DNA of 64,000 bases from Siderastrea radians (GCA_964017195.1 OZ024890.1:17317701-17381700); one strand, 5' to 3'. Positions 35,898 to 48,881 are shown, numbered from the stretch's first letter. Numbers and translations: made by a program. Notes: generated by a model not told the origin, from the sequence alone.

Positions 35898-38122
35898 TTA
35901 AAATATTCTTGTCATCAATACAAATGCAGCAAAAGCCAAGGTGAGGAAGACCCAGGCTTTGTGCTGAAAAGGTGACTTGTGATGATGGATTTGCCGCCAG
36001 TGGGGGACTGTTTTATCCAGCTTGTCCCTTGAGTACAATACAAGTAGCCCTGGAGTTACAAACATGATAGCCAATCCAGCAAAAGACCCCTGAAAATGTT
36101 CGCAAAAGAGGTAATAAGGGCTTCATGCAAAGAAGATCCCAAGTGATATTGTTGCTCAAAATAATTGCTCAAAACTGACTCTATAGTCCTTGTTTCCTAC
36201 ACAAGGGCCATACATGTTAGCATATGGACCTCATGTGGGAAATTTCCAAATAGTTTTGCGATGGAAGTGCATGTGGATATCTTAGGGTCATATGATAAAG
36301 TGCCTTATTTTGGCACGTATCATCGTAAATCAAAGGAACATGTCCTTCCTATCAGACTGACGCACCCATCACTTGGGTCATTGCCCAACACATCTCCCCC
36401 ATAAATGGCTGCTGAGACCTGAACTACATTCTATTCCTTCAACTGGTCTCAACACCTCAACAACACAAAGTCCTTAATGACATTTTTACACTTCTAAAGG
36501 GGGTTTCTAGTAATACTTCTAAGCAAATATGCAAGCAAACTGACCAGTGAATGGCTTCATGCTGGGAATGGCCTGTGGTTTAGATTTCAGTAGTAATTAG
36601 CTGGAGAGAAGCACTGCATGAAGACCCAAATTAGTGATGGATTTTTGCAGATTTTATGGGTCTGTTTGTCCTATACCATGTGATTCAAACCATGACCAAG
36701 AAGATCTTAAACAAACAAACAAACAAACATACAAAGAAAATTAATTACTGCTGGGAAAAAAAAAACGTTACTGACCGTCAGAGCCACTAACTGCCCAACG
36801 TCATGTACAAAAAAAGCAATAACCACAGGAGGCATCAAAGCTATTAATGTGAAGAGCTGCTGACTGCAAAATAACCCCTGAAAAATAAAATGCAGCAATA
36901 AGTTGTAAATTATGTTTTATGACATTTTAAAATAATGTGACTTCCACATTAAATAGGATGTGGCTGAGGTGTTTTTATTCTACATGTGTTGGAAACATGT
37001 TTTGTAAAAGTAGTAAAATGGTCAATATATAAAAAGGATAAAGTTGCACTAGTGCCAAGTAGGCCCACACAACCTGAGCTTATCCCGGTTTCCGTAGCAT
37101 GAAGCAACTGAGAGTATTGCTACTCCCCCCCTGAATGGGATGCTAGTCCATTGCAGGGTTACTCCCCAGCAGTATGTCGTTGGTACCCATTTATACACCT
37201 GGGTGGAGAGAGACAATGCGGGGCAAAGTATCTTGTCTAAGGAAACAACACGATGGCAGGGACTGGGCGTTGAACCACCGACCTTCAGATCCGAAGTCCA
37301 ACACACTAACCATTACACCACCTCCTAAACAATTAACAAGATCCACAAGCATTTTTTGTTTAAAATTGTACATTGTGAAGAAACATGACGATAATAATGA
37401 GTCACAGTCATAATTACTACTCACATCATTAGTTATTCTTGTATATATTTTATTGTACACAACATATGTTTTACCAAAAAAGTTGGGTACCAGCAAATTG
37501 CTGGGTGTGGTAACCTTACAGAATGCCACTGCCTACGCACAGCACAGATGTGATGTCCTCAAATCCTACTTATGGAGATAACAATTTACTCTGTTTCTTT
37601 CATCCTTTTCTTTAGGAAGTGGTGTGGCCAAGTGGTTAGTGAAATAATCTCATTTTAGTTGAGGTCCCAAGTCCACCTCTCTGACTACATGTTGGTGATT
37701 TGTTTATTTTCGGGCAAACCCACATTTAAATTCTAACCTATGTTTACAAATAGTCAGCTGACTAGCCTCTTGCCCACGCACGTTTCTACTTATCAGTGTT
37801 ATTTGCAGTTATCAGGTGACCTAGTGTGCTATTCTTTGAGTGGAGTGCTTACAAACCAGCTATTTATTATATATAGCTATTAGAGCTGATTTCAAATGTC
37901 ACATTAAGCCAAAACCAAAGTAATGATATTGCACTGACCACTCAAAACAAACACAGGCAACACAATACCCAATGAACCAATCAGAACTCGAAGCAAATAC
38001 AATAACATGTAACTAGCGTCAAGGGCGGGAAAACGTGTGCGAGCAAGTCACGATTGGTTTTGTTTTCACACCTGATTGGCTAAGGAAGTGGCCCGAGTTT
38101 TAACAACCAATCAGAGAGCGAA

Positions 38123-38162
<40 letters not shown>

Positions 38163-41100
38163 GCAAAACAAAAGCAAACGCGACAATTCTTTTGACACTC
38201 AATTGAAAACTGCTCTAAGATAATGTCCATCCATTTACAGTAGATAATCATCAAATGAATACAACTTAAAGTGAACTCATGATTGATCAGTACTAAGTAT
38301 TACAATAGCTTCACTTTTCAATAACATGCAAACTCTATAGTTCAAGATATCTATAGTTTGAGATATCTATATAGTTCAAGGTCATAATTTGTGATCCACT
38401 TTATGACGGTTTACGTTTTTCATGTTGGTTATGGATGTATTTAATACATGATCTATGATTGATGGCAGTAACAAAAAATCGACAGATGAATTTCAAAGTT
38501 CAGAGTTCGGATCCTTGTTATTGAAAGTAAAGGTGCCACAAACAATAATTATTAAAGGTCAGAAGAAAACGTTACACAGTTAATGTACACCTAATTTATG
38601 ATGATGAAGCCACCATACATAGCAAACTATAGTTCTAAAAAAAAGTCTCTGTCAACATACCTTTGACAGCGGAAAAAGTGCCATTAAATTGTTCCTCAGA
38701 GTTATGCAGATCAAAGGAAAGTTGCTACTCAGTGTAAACACAGGGTACAAACTGAGAAACTTTGCCAAAACAGCAACAGAATGTTCACTGAAGTTCAACG
38801 AGTAAAGTGGACTAATTTCAGAAGCTGGCTTGTTGATAACAGCAGCAAATACAACAGTGCTGCAGTACAGAAGCACAATAATGTAGTCCACTAATATGAT
38901 GTTTAAAGTTTTTCTTTTGTCAGCAAGGGGGAGGATGACAGAAGGAATGCTGTGATGGCACATAAAGGTGAACACTGTCATACCAATTAACTGGAAAAAA
39001 TAAAGTGAGCAATTAGTAAGTACTCAGCTTTAGTAGACGGTGCCTCCTAAAACAGACGTATTTTTGAAAAAGGTTATGACTATAGTAGATCTTAGCAAGG
39101 GTTGTTGGAATCCAAAAAGAAAGATGTGGGTAACCGTGCATTTTTCAGAGATAATTAAGCAACCATAATTCTAAATGAGCGGATCCGTTCGGATAGTTCG
39201 CAGTTGTTTTTTAGATGTTACTACTATTTTGTCTCTGCTGTCTTTGTTGTTCAGTGTATATCAATGTTATCAGGAGCAGGATTTGGTTGCATGATAGAGA
39301 GCGTCACCATTAAATGGGTAACAGGCAGCTCAAAATTAAAGAATAACGGGGAAACCACGAAAACGTAGCCCGGCATTAGAAAAGAAATATGCTATCATAA
39401 GTCTGGGAAATCGTTTTTTTTTTCTTAATAACAGAATGAATGTAGAAGAATACTTACATAATTAAAGGGAAACAGACGTTGGGTTAGTTTTTGCGTGTAT
39501 ACAAGTTCTTTGAGTTTATTTAAAAACTTGTGATTGACAAAATTTTACTTTCGTGTCAGAAATCATGCCAACATTACACCTATGTAAACATTCTACTAAT
39601 TCAATTATGAAATTCAAATTTAAATAGCTTTCGTGTCAGGAAAACCTCACGAATATGATCGTTCTAAAAGGCTAAGCGAGAGAAAACACAAAACATTTTT
39701 GCAGCTTAATGACAAGGATTTCAAGAATCTTTCTGGTGATCATCAAAGAACAAACATCATTTGGGAAGTTCAGAATAACGAGTAAATCGTCAGATCAATG
39801 TCATAACCACGAATACATTCAACTGTGGGAACTACGAAACTTAACTGCGGACATGCATGAAATACAGAAACCAAGAAAACTTCAATAACGGTCGATTCTG
39901 GAGAGCTCAATAACGGGAAAGAGTCAGGACTCTTCTGGCAATGATGCATGGAATATTTTTAAAATTTATTGAATACGCGCGTACGGGGAAAATCCTGACT
40001 GGCCGATAATTCCGAGCAACATACACTATATATCAGCTCAAAGTAAACCACATAAAACTCAAACTGAAAGCTGTCAATAAAGTCCTTGAACTCTGTAAGG
40101 TGTGGATGATTTTTTGATAGTTTATAACTTAAACCCGTACCAAATGCAAACGTACACAATCGCCTTTCGTGGGCTTCATTAATTATGACCAATTATCTCC
40201 CCCACACAACTTATGCATAAAGTAGATCAGAAACATCAACACACAAAGACTTCTTTGCACTCTTTTCGACAGCAACTAAACTTAACAACCAATTTCTTTC
40301 CTCGTCCAGCTGTTCCTAACCCGTTGGCGAACGCCAACCTAAACTGAAGACCAGCGAGTCCTAACATGCTCCTGAGTAAACTTTTCCTTCCGACTCCTTC
40401 CTGCGTTGTCTTTGCAAATCAAAATCTTCGATATTTTCGAGGATCCAAACACTCCGATTAATTCTTCATCAATAGAGACTGCGCAAAACTTGGTTAAGAG
40501 CCCCTCAAAACTTGTCTATTACACCTCGAAGGATTCTACTTTTAATGGCTTTGTGGGCTTTTGTCAAAAAGTTAACACACTAACACGATTGTTTACGCCA
40601 GGACAGCCCCAATAGTTCTCAGTTGCTATAGCAACTGCAAACTAAAAAGCATTAAAATACAAAGAATGTATGGCAATTTCTTTCCAAAAATAAGCTCAAT
40701 TATCTCTTTCAATTTTCTTTTTGGATTCTGGTAGCCCTTGCTAAGATCTTCTTTTTTTTCTGCACATAGTCATAAACCGTGCAAATATTAAGTTGTATTA
40801 GTGGGCAAACTCCTTAAGAAACCCGAATATCCCTAGATGCACAGAATGTATGTGCAGGAACAAATTAAAAGAAGGCACCATCCTTAAGGTCACTTAGAAC
40901 TCCCTAAACAAGGCTGATTCCAAGCAGGTGTAGTTATAGCCCAGGGCAAAAAAGGAACTAATACATGTATAGGTACCTAATTTTTTGGCCACTAACATTT
41001 CAGAGCCTAACCTATTGGGCACCACATGGAATTCATCTTAAATAGGTAACAGCCTTGTAATAAAAAGTAATAATATTATTCTAACACAATTCAAAGGTAT

Positions 41101-44100
41101 CTCCCAGAGATCCACCTCAATTTCACCTGTTCTCTTAAGTTGGCTTCAGGAAAATTCTGATTGGATATTTCAGTCTCAAAAAAGGTATACAAACTGACTA
41201 TACTGACAGTGAAAGTTCAATTATCCAGATCTTGATTATTCAGACTTTTTGATTATCTGGTCTTTTCACTGTGGTCCTTCTTCCTTCAAGAAAATTTTTG
41301 GGTGATGTTTATAACACCTTTGTACCAAAAAAGTGTAAGTAATTTGTTGAAACAGTCTCCATTTCTCCATGTTTGCCAGTGAAAACTGATTAAGAAAATT
41401 TTATAATTATATAATAATTAGAAAGATGAAATCAAACACAAGGCTATTTTACAACAATTTACTTAAGTTTGAAACTAACCACCACAATTGCTCATCTAAA
41501 TCACAGTTTGATGATTTAGTCAGTTCAAAAAAGGAACTAATACATGTATAGGTACCTAATTTTTTGGCCACTAACATTTCAGAGCCTAACCTATTGGGCA
41601 CCACATGGAATTCATCTTAAGGTATCATGGTACCCCAAAATTGACCATGTTTTCGAAAAATACACTTCTGTCATTTTCAGATAGATATTATTCAAACCTC
41701 TCTTTTACAAAAAGTTTCAGAAAAAAAGATTGTTTCTACGCAAAGTTATGGACGAAAAAAGATTTGTGGCATTAATTTTCTCTAATCATGTGTTGACAGT
41801 TATCTGTCAACAACGCTGAAAATAGCATGTGACATAACAGGGCCCCGATGTTTTGACACGCGATCGATTGCGTAGCAGTTCCCGCTTATTTCGAGTGTGT
41901 CTACAAAGTGGCTTCGATCATATCTGTGAAAGAGAGAGAGAGAAAAAAAAGATCGAGCGTTGAGGAATTACTTGCGCTTCCTGACTCCTCACTTGTCAGT
42001 GTGATAAGCCTCGACTGCCAGCTCGCTTTTCGTAACACGAACGGCGAAAGACAATCCATCCATTCAAATTCCATAACATTTCTACAAAGCCAGATGTATC
42101 AAAGAATCAACTTGGCGCAAAAGACGGCATGTCCAGGAAAGTACGGAATTTGTCTCCAGTAATAAAGAAGTTTATTTTTTCCCAATTGCTCGCATTTCTG
42201 ACAGGATGTTCTCTCTTAGATCTTGAGCCGAACACTTGGCGGCTTCTTCGCAGATTTCAATGTGCTTTCCTTTCGCCTTTCCTTTCGTCTTTCAGGTCCC
42301 GGCTTGGGTAGTCTTACCCAGCTCAAACGATGATGCCTTCGGCATTTTACAGCCGACGTGATATTATGACTTTAAAATTTCCGTTTATTGCGTTTGAAGA
42401 CCCTTTGAACGGCACTCGTACTCAACGAAAGTCGCTTTCCAACGTAAAAACACGCAGAATTTGACACCATTCTTGTCGGCATGTTTGTGCTATTGTTGTA
42501 AGGCGGTAAGTTGAACCTCTCCTCTGTCAACCGCAGGTAATTATCCTGACACCTAGGTATTTTAATCTCCTTAGACCGGAAAAAGTTTCCAAATCATATT
42601 TTGGCTTTTTTCTCGAAACTAATCTTTCAAGAAATTGGGCACACATTTTAAGTTCGCGTTCAGCAAGTTTTCAACCATTTTAGCTCAAATTTGGCGACAA
42701 TGTTGCCACATAATTTGACACCAAAACCGTGTCTCCGAATTTTATTTTTTGCTTTCATTCAAAAGTTATGAGCCGTAAAAGAAAGAGGAGAGGTGTTTCT
42801 TCGAACTTCAAAGTTTAACTGAGTGCAGAAAATAAACCAGGTCAGATACAAAAATTCTGAGACACGGTTTTTGAGACAAAAGTGTGAAGAATTCGGCGCG
42901 ATGTTCGTCTTTCTCTCCAGATCATTCTCGACTGGAGCGGAACCGATTTTGTGAACGATGTACTTTTTAAAAACGTAGCCTCTATTTTTGACACAGTTGT
43001 CTTTTTTCTTTATCTAAATACGTTTTCGTAATCTTCAATTATTAAGCTTTCAGGAAATATATAGCTTGTTAGGGTCCTTGTGAAACGCCTGACGCTCAAA
43101 CGGTGAAAACGCAATGTTGTCATTTGGGGTACCCTGATACCTTAAATAGGTAACAGCCTTGTAATAAAAAGTAATAATATTATTCTAACACAATTCAAAG
43201 GTATCTCCCGGAGATCCACCTCAATTTCACCTGTTCTCTTAAAGGAGAACTGAAGTCCAAAAATCAACCTTGTTTTTATTGTTTCCTTTGGAAGCCTTGG
43301 ACATACAAAATCAAGTTTTGGTAATTATTTTAACTCGCGAGTTGCTATTCACGAAAAAATTGGGTTTGAAATTGGGATTTTCCCGCTTTTCGGGCTTTGT
43401 CATTGTGGGCTCGCAACAGATGTCAGCGGCGTGTTGTGACGTAGGTTATGGGGAGGATTGCAGCATTTGTCCGAAGAGTACTACCAGCCGCTACAAAGCT
43501 AAGGCTGTGTTATTTCGCATATTGTTTTCCAGTATGAATTGTGTACAGCCATTTCAGTTTGCAATAATTTATTGTTCTTTTGAAAAAACAAATGGCTCGT
43601 AAGAAGATGTCTGTGTCCCAAATATTGAGAGAATCTGGAGCCCTGAATAAGCAAGGATTTCAGTACTTCAAGCTCTCTTCGTCATGTTCACGGCCGAGAA
43701 TTAATTTATCAAGAAGTGAAGGAGCTAAACTAAAAGTGCGATCAATGGCCCGATTTATACTAGAGACGGATCATCCGTCCAGACGGATCATCCGTCAAGA
43801 CGAATCATCTATCTAGTATAAACACGGGACGAACTATGATACGAACTATCGTTGCGTCTCGTAGTTCGTCCCGTATTTACACTAGGCGGATAATTCGTCT
43901 AAGCGTGACGAAAAGGCATGGGTACAAGTCAAATCGTCACCTTGAGATCCTGATTTTTGAGTAGTTCATCTTCTGCCCGTATTTATACAGACAGACGGAT
44001 CATCCGTCCAGACGAATTATCCACGGTAGTTCGTCTGTCAAGACGAACTACCGTGATAGTTCGTCTGGACGGATGATCCGTCTGAAAGCCCGTATTTATA

Positions 44101-46522
44101 CACAGACGAATTATAAGACGAACTACCGTTCTTTGCCCAAGTTCGTCCCAGACGGATGATCCGTCTCTAGTATAAATCGGGCCAATCAGGTTTGTCTCCA
44201 TTCGTTTGGTATTTCTATTATTTTGTTAGTGAATGAGTTGGATTAAGAATCGATGAAATTATCGCTCCGCGGCCGGTCAGTACAAAATGCAGACTTCAGA
44301 CTGGGTGATATGCCCTGATATGTTGTGTGTAACACTAACAGCCCGGACGACATGTTCATGTTCGCATTCGAATTTTTCTCCTCCACGCAGCAGTATAAAT
44401 ATAGCCGAGCGTGCTAAGTTAAGAATTCCAGCTTCTGCACCGTTCCTGTGTGGCAAAAAATAATCTCTAGCCCAGCCTGGTATTTCTTACTGTTATTGCA
44501 ATATTTTCGCCTGGCTTCCAGCTTTTCGAGAAAATGGCATTTAGAACTTGGTGCTGGGCAGAATAAACTGGCGAATCACTCCAGTGTTGATTGTCAGTGA
44601 AGATATTTCGAAACAAACTTATAGAGGAAAGTGGTGTGGCAAAGCAGTAAACCGATACATAATAGTCCGTGAGTGTGCCGAAGGCAAGATACATATTGTA
44701 GTTTTATTTATAAACGAATCAGTTATTTCAGCCTACAAGTTCAAATACCTAATGCAAGAACGCAAATTTCTGCCGTCTTTAGTTGAAAAATAACGACAGT
44801 AATTCACAGTGTAATGAAAACATGACATGTCAAAAGAAAGAGAAATAATTTGAAGCTTTATTGCTGTTATTTGATGACCCATGAGCGGAGGGCTAAATGT
44901 TATAAACGTTTGAGCCGCAATCCACTATTACAAAAGTAGAAATAAATTTGCAAAGTTTAGGATAAATGGCTACATGACATACAGTAGAGTGGGCTACAAA
45001 AAAATTGTAAGACAAAAATATAGACGCTGGAAAGCATCTGTGATTGTTTATTTACTAGATCTGAACTGACTACAGCCGTCGAGTTTCCCGTAAACTTCAA
45101 CTTGTCTATTGATAAATTTAGACAAATCATTTATTAAATTAGATATAACTAACTTAAAACCTAGTATTTTTTCAGAAAGAGAAGCAAACTCTAAATAAAC
45201 AGAGATGATATTTTCCGAAAATTTGGGCGGGTGTTTAGTATCGAAAGCGCGTCACTGATCCGCGGTGAAAATGTAACATACGTTTTCAAGGACAAGTGGA
45301 AAGAATCCAGTAGAGATAGTAGAAGAGAATAACATTCCGAATGGGTATTTATCCGGCGTTTCCGTAGCAATTGTACTACTGTACACTCAAAGTACAAGTT
45401 CTACATGGGTAAAATCAGTACTTCTCTTTGTAACTCTTGCATTCGTTCCCCATAACCTACGTCATAGGCTACCAAAATGACCGCTGACACACCCATTCTG
45501 CGCCGCAATGCTGATGGCCCAAACTCGCAGTAAAACTATTTTTTTGAGACCGAAAGTAAGCCAGTACACAGAAAAAAAGTTTCAAACATTAATGTTTATG
45601 GCTTAAGCTTTAAGGGAAAAAATGCTTGATTTTTGACTTCAGTTCTCCTTTAAGTTGGCTTCAGGAAAATTCTGATTGGATATTTCAGTCTCAAAAAAGG
45701 TATACAAATTGACTATACTGACAGTGAAAATTCAATTATCCAGATCTTGATTATTCAGACTTTTTGATTATCTGGTCTTTTCACTGTGGTCCTTCTTCCT
45801 TCAAGAAAATTTTTGGGTGATGTTTATAACACCTTTGTACCAAAAAAGTGTAAGTAATTTGTTGAAACAGTCTCCATTTCTCCATGTTTGCCAGTGAAAA
45901 CTGATTAAGAAAATTTTATAATTATATAATAATTAGAAAGATGAAATCAAGCACAAGGCTATTTTACAACAATTTACTTAAGTTTGAAACTAACCACCAC
46001 AATTGCTCATCTAAATCACAGTTTGATGATTTAGTCAGTTCAAGAACTATCTTGAAAAATATTTGACATTCTTCTTAACTACCCAGAATTCTTTTAGTGA
46101 TCCTACTGAGTCGGGTAATCAAGGTTCAATTACTGTACAGTCATCTAATTTTTCACATTTTCATGCACCATTCCTTAAAGGTAATAATGGCCAAGAGATT
46201 ATTAAGTTCAAACATACCTCTTTAGCCTTTTCTGTATCCCATAATATTAACTGATCTATCGGCACACGATGTCCATTTGCGATATCAAACACCGTCAACA
46301 TAATCATAAGCACCATGGCAGAGTTCCTCATTACCATTGTAAACAACTGAAGATACGTGGTCTTTTGAAAGTTGAAGAAACAGAAAGGACCTATCAACAT
46401 GACGAACCCCCAGAGGAAGGAATAGTAAGATGTCTGATGGCTTGCACTGACAGCTTTTTCTAGTGTTGTGGCTACTGACACAGCATAAATAGCAAGATCC
46501 TGTAAAGAAAAAACACCAGTCT

Positions 46523-46561
<39 letters not shown>

Positions 46562-48296
46562 GAGTTTTGGATGACACATTATAATTATATATACATAATA
46601 CTGGAGATAGGGAATTCATAAAAAAGGACGACCAACTTTTAAGTTACAGAATTTTGACACTGAGGTGGAGAACAGCAACCTAGAGTAAACGCAGAAGACC
46701 TGCAGATGAGGTTACCTCATTATAGGAAATTAACGCTTAATTTAAGTCATGTTTTCTTTATTTTTGTGAGTGTTAATTTCCGTGCTGTTAATTAAGTGGA
46801 GCGTTAATTTCCCCAACCTTAATTTCCATCATTTTCATCCCAAATCCGGATCCAGTCCAGACATTCTTGACATCTACAAAACAATAGCTTTTGTACATTT
46901 GGGCAGAATTTAATGGACATTGTCTGCAAAGAAATTTCCACACACATCTGTTTATCTGTTTTGTTCGTGTTTGTAAAATTCAGTCATGAAATAAATCTAT
47001 TTCAGTTGTGACCACAAAATGTTTTTTTGTGTTAATCACATTAATTTCACTCATTTTGAAATTTTACGTCCTCTTTCGCATTAATTTCCTTTATTGGGTC
47101 CAGTAATTTTCCCTTCAATTTGCATTAATTTAATTCCCGTTAATTTCAAATACCTTTAATTAACATGCGTTAATTTCCAATAATAAGGTCGTATCTAATG
47201 CTAATTAAAGATTGTTATAAGAAGGCTACTACTTTAACTTGAGCCAAAAATATAATTATGTAAAACAGTATGTCCATTCTGACAAGAGAATACCTATCAA
47301 AACAATCAGAAAAGGCAATATACATGAGAAGAAACACGACATTCCCTTGCAGCTTTTATATTTAAATAAGTTTTGTTTACTTGAAAAATAAGCCAATACT
47401 TATTTCAGGATTATAATGAAAGACAATATTTTTAATTTGAAATGGCCCATTTAAGACTTATAAACTAACTTTATCAAAATATTTATTTAGCTTTTACATG
47501 ATCGTACACTATCATAGAAAATACTCACCCCATAAAGGTACAAACATAGTACAGCATAGAAAAATGTGGATCCCGCAGTCCCCAGAAACAATTCTGACAT
47601 ATAACCCATCTCAAATTTCTCTTCAATTTCAAACAACGGTGGTGAAAGTACATCTGTTTTAACTTTGATTTGGTTACTTTCTCCTTTGCTTTGTAATTCA
47701 TTCTGTGTTGAGTGTCCTTTCACACATGCCTTTCTTGATACCGACTTTGTTCCTCGCCAAGCATTTGCAGTTGCCAGCACTTCTATCATGAAGGTAACAC
47801 TCATGAATGCCATGAAAGACACAGTAACAAGACATAGTATCCCTGCGATAATCCCAGCTTTGGCAATGGCTCCTGGAAGAGCAAGAACACCCACACCAAC
47901 AAGAAGATTGAAAAGAAAAACAGCAGCTACCTGCAAAAAAAATTATGTTATCCACTTTTTACTAAGTGATATTTTCGACTGATAAGCTTGGCATGACCAA
48001 GTTTCTAAGCTTGGGGTGCATCTTGTAACTGAGTGTGCCTTTCAACCAATAAGTAACTAAAGGTCACTATGTTTAATGATACGTGCTATTAGTGAAAATG
48101 ATTTACTTACCGCGTTTGTTTGTTTTCTATGTAAGCAAGATCAAAGTAAACTTGAATTAATAAAACCTTTCCAACCAAAACTCAAAACATGCCACTAAGC
48201 AGCACTTTCAGGACTGTGGTGCTGTTTGTCTTTCAATTCTTTGATCCCAAATTAAAAAGTTAAACTTACATGTAAGCTTAATTAGAAACTACTAAA

Positions 48297-48334
<38 letters not shown>

Positions 48335-48355
48335 TAATAATAATAATAACAAGAA

Positions 48356-48390
<35 letters not shown>

Positions 48391-48881
48391 AGAAGAAGAA
48401 GAAGAAGAAGAAGAACAACAACAACAACAACAATTTAACTTCCTTAACATGCCTTCAATCAGAGTAGCCAAGGGTGAAATCCTCTACTAATTGGGGACAC
48501 CTATCTAAATCATAATCGAGAGAATAAAGAGAGAGCAATGGTAATCTCAACGAAAAAACATGTAAATAAATGCCTGAATTAAATTATGCCAATTTAACTG
48601 ATTACAAATTTCGCCTTAAGCACTCTTAGTGCTTCATCCTTACTATTGTCTTGTTCATTATTGGTTGCCTCTCTTGATAACACGGTTTGTAGGATAATTT
48701 TGGTGAAATATTAAACGAAATCTCAGTGAGTAAACGTCGCCTGAGTTCAAAGCTGGTTGATCTACTCTCATCTGCTTAAATTTACATTTTCTCACAAAAA
48801 TGGCCGCGAAATATCTGTCAAACACACCTTTGCAGAGTAGGTTGAAGACGAAGGAAGACCTTCAACTGATTTTCCAGACAT
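35898..48881 (-). CDS. TMEM104: Transmembrane protein 104 homologue
   Basis: Six exons on the minus strand, all joined in phase 0: 48881-48828, 47930-47529, 46499-46218, 38990-38661, 36877-36776 and 36089-35898 (stop TAA). They give 453 residues, a little shorter than vertebrate TMEM104. The first helix (VAAVFLFNLLVGVGVLALPG) follows an 18-residue leader (MSGKSVEG). FMAFMSVTFMIEVLATANA is the second helix. Later exons have LAIYAVSVATTLEKAV, FPLICITLRNNLM, then ALTGSFAGLAIMFVTPGLLV. TMEM104 belongs to the amino acid/auxin permease-like clan with about ten spans; its substrate is not established. The 402-bp exon 2 holds a long hydrophilic loop. Intron 3 (38991-46217) is 7.2 kb and full of TTAA-type transposons. 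Some additional small exon cannot be excluded, but none is needed for the frame. Confidence 0.87.
37062..37325 (-). mobile_element. tRNA-derived SINE
   Basis: On the minus strand it begins ggaggtggtgtaatggttag, with a box A-like tggttagtgtgttgg and a box B-like ggttcaacgcc, followed by a tail with gtataaatgggtaccaacg. It lies in TMEM104 intron 4. A related, amplified copy is at 51916-52715. Confidence 0.75.
37618..37700 (+). mobile_element. tRNA-like SINE head fragment
   Basis: gtggtgtggccaagtggtta is a tRNA-like box A region and is followed by gaggtcccaagtccacc at the place of a box B. No mature tRNA fold is convincing. Confidence 0.4.
37881..38217. mobile_element. CCAAT-rich MITE, copy 3
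   Basis: The ends TAGAGCTGATTTCAAATGTC and GACACTCAATTGAAAACTGC (then TCTA) are inverted copies. It shares with 6203-6487 the block ggcgggaaaacgtgtgcgag and the CCAAT boxes. An (AAT)n run near 38124-38162 has grown inside it. Confidence 0.78.
39034..40883. mobile_element. TTAA-type MITE copy split by about 1.45 kb
   Basis: 39034-39180 matches the 5' part of the 21163-21535 element (acggtgcctcctaaaacaga). 40645-40883 matches its 3' part and ends gaaggcaccatcc before TTAA. The 39180-40645 stretch has no counterpart in the short copy. It could be an insertion or the interior of a longer parent element. An 18-bp perfect palindrome, CAGTTGCTATAGCAACTG, lies at 40620-40637, close to the join. Confidence 0.7.
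41621..43141. mobile_element. TTAA-flanked DNA transposon X
   Basis: The ends GGTATCATGGTACCCCAAA and, inverted, GGTATCAGGGTACCCCAAA match at 18 of 19 bases. TTAA flanks both sides (41617-41620 and 43142-43145). The empty site is in copy 1 of the duplication near 41037-41044. A few short frames (41908-42162, 42129-42311) resemble no transposase I know. The TTAA target is that of piggyBac-like or Kolobok elements; family not decided. Confidence 0.9.
43243..45649. mobile_element. TTAA-flanked DNA transposon Y, Kolobok T2-like
   Basis: The ends AGGAGAACTGAAGTCCAAAA and, inverted, AGGAGAACTGAAGTCAAAAA are flanked by TTAA (43239-43242 and 45650-45653). With the target site, the end reads TTAAAGGAG, fitting the TTAAAGGRR rule of T2-type (Kolobok) elements. 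Weaker inverted similarity continues inward (gtgacgtaggttatgggg against its complement near 45447-45465). Small frames at 43580-43816 and 44548-44793 are not recognisable as transposase, so it is probably non-autonomous. A second element is nested at 43747-44183. Confidence 0.88.
43747..44183. mobile_element. Nested MITE with subterminal GACGGATGATCC repeats
   Basis: Inverted ends GGCCCGATTTATACTAGAGA at both sides are flanked by AAT. Inside, gacggatcatccgtc and related words repeat in both directions, and cccgtatttata occurs several times. This dense subterminal repeat pattern is typical of transposase binding sites. Non-coding. Confidence 0.85.
46522..46561. repeat. (GAT)n microsatellite
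   Basis: About 12 GAT units lie just upstream of TMEM104 exon 3 on its own strand (they are ATC repeats in the pre-mRNA), ending about 20 bp before the acceptor. Confidence 0.9.
48298..48432. repeat. Compound trinucleotide microsatellite (AAT-AAG-AAC)
   Basis: Runs of aat, then aag, then aac follow each other over about 130 bp in TMEM104 intron 1, as if one tract had changed its middle/last base by mutation and re-expanded. Confidence 0.95.

Larger units (their letters stand above)
40947..46040. repeat. 579-bp tandem duplication, second copy split by two transposons
   Basis: Copy 1 is 40947-41525. Copy 2 starts at 41526 with the same caaaaaaggaactaatacat and ends at 46040. It is cut at two TTAA sites by elements of 1521 and 2407 bp. 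Adding 579 + 1525 + 2411 gives 4515, exactly the length of copy 2. It lies in TMEM104 intron 3. Confidence 0.93.

Noticed and set aside
37618..37700. tRNA gene
   Set aside because: Box A and box B-like words are present, but no cloverleaf can be drawn; more likely a SINE head.
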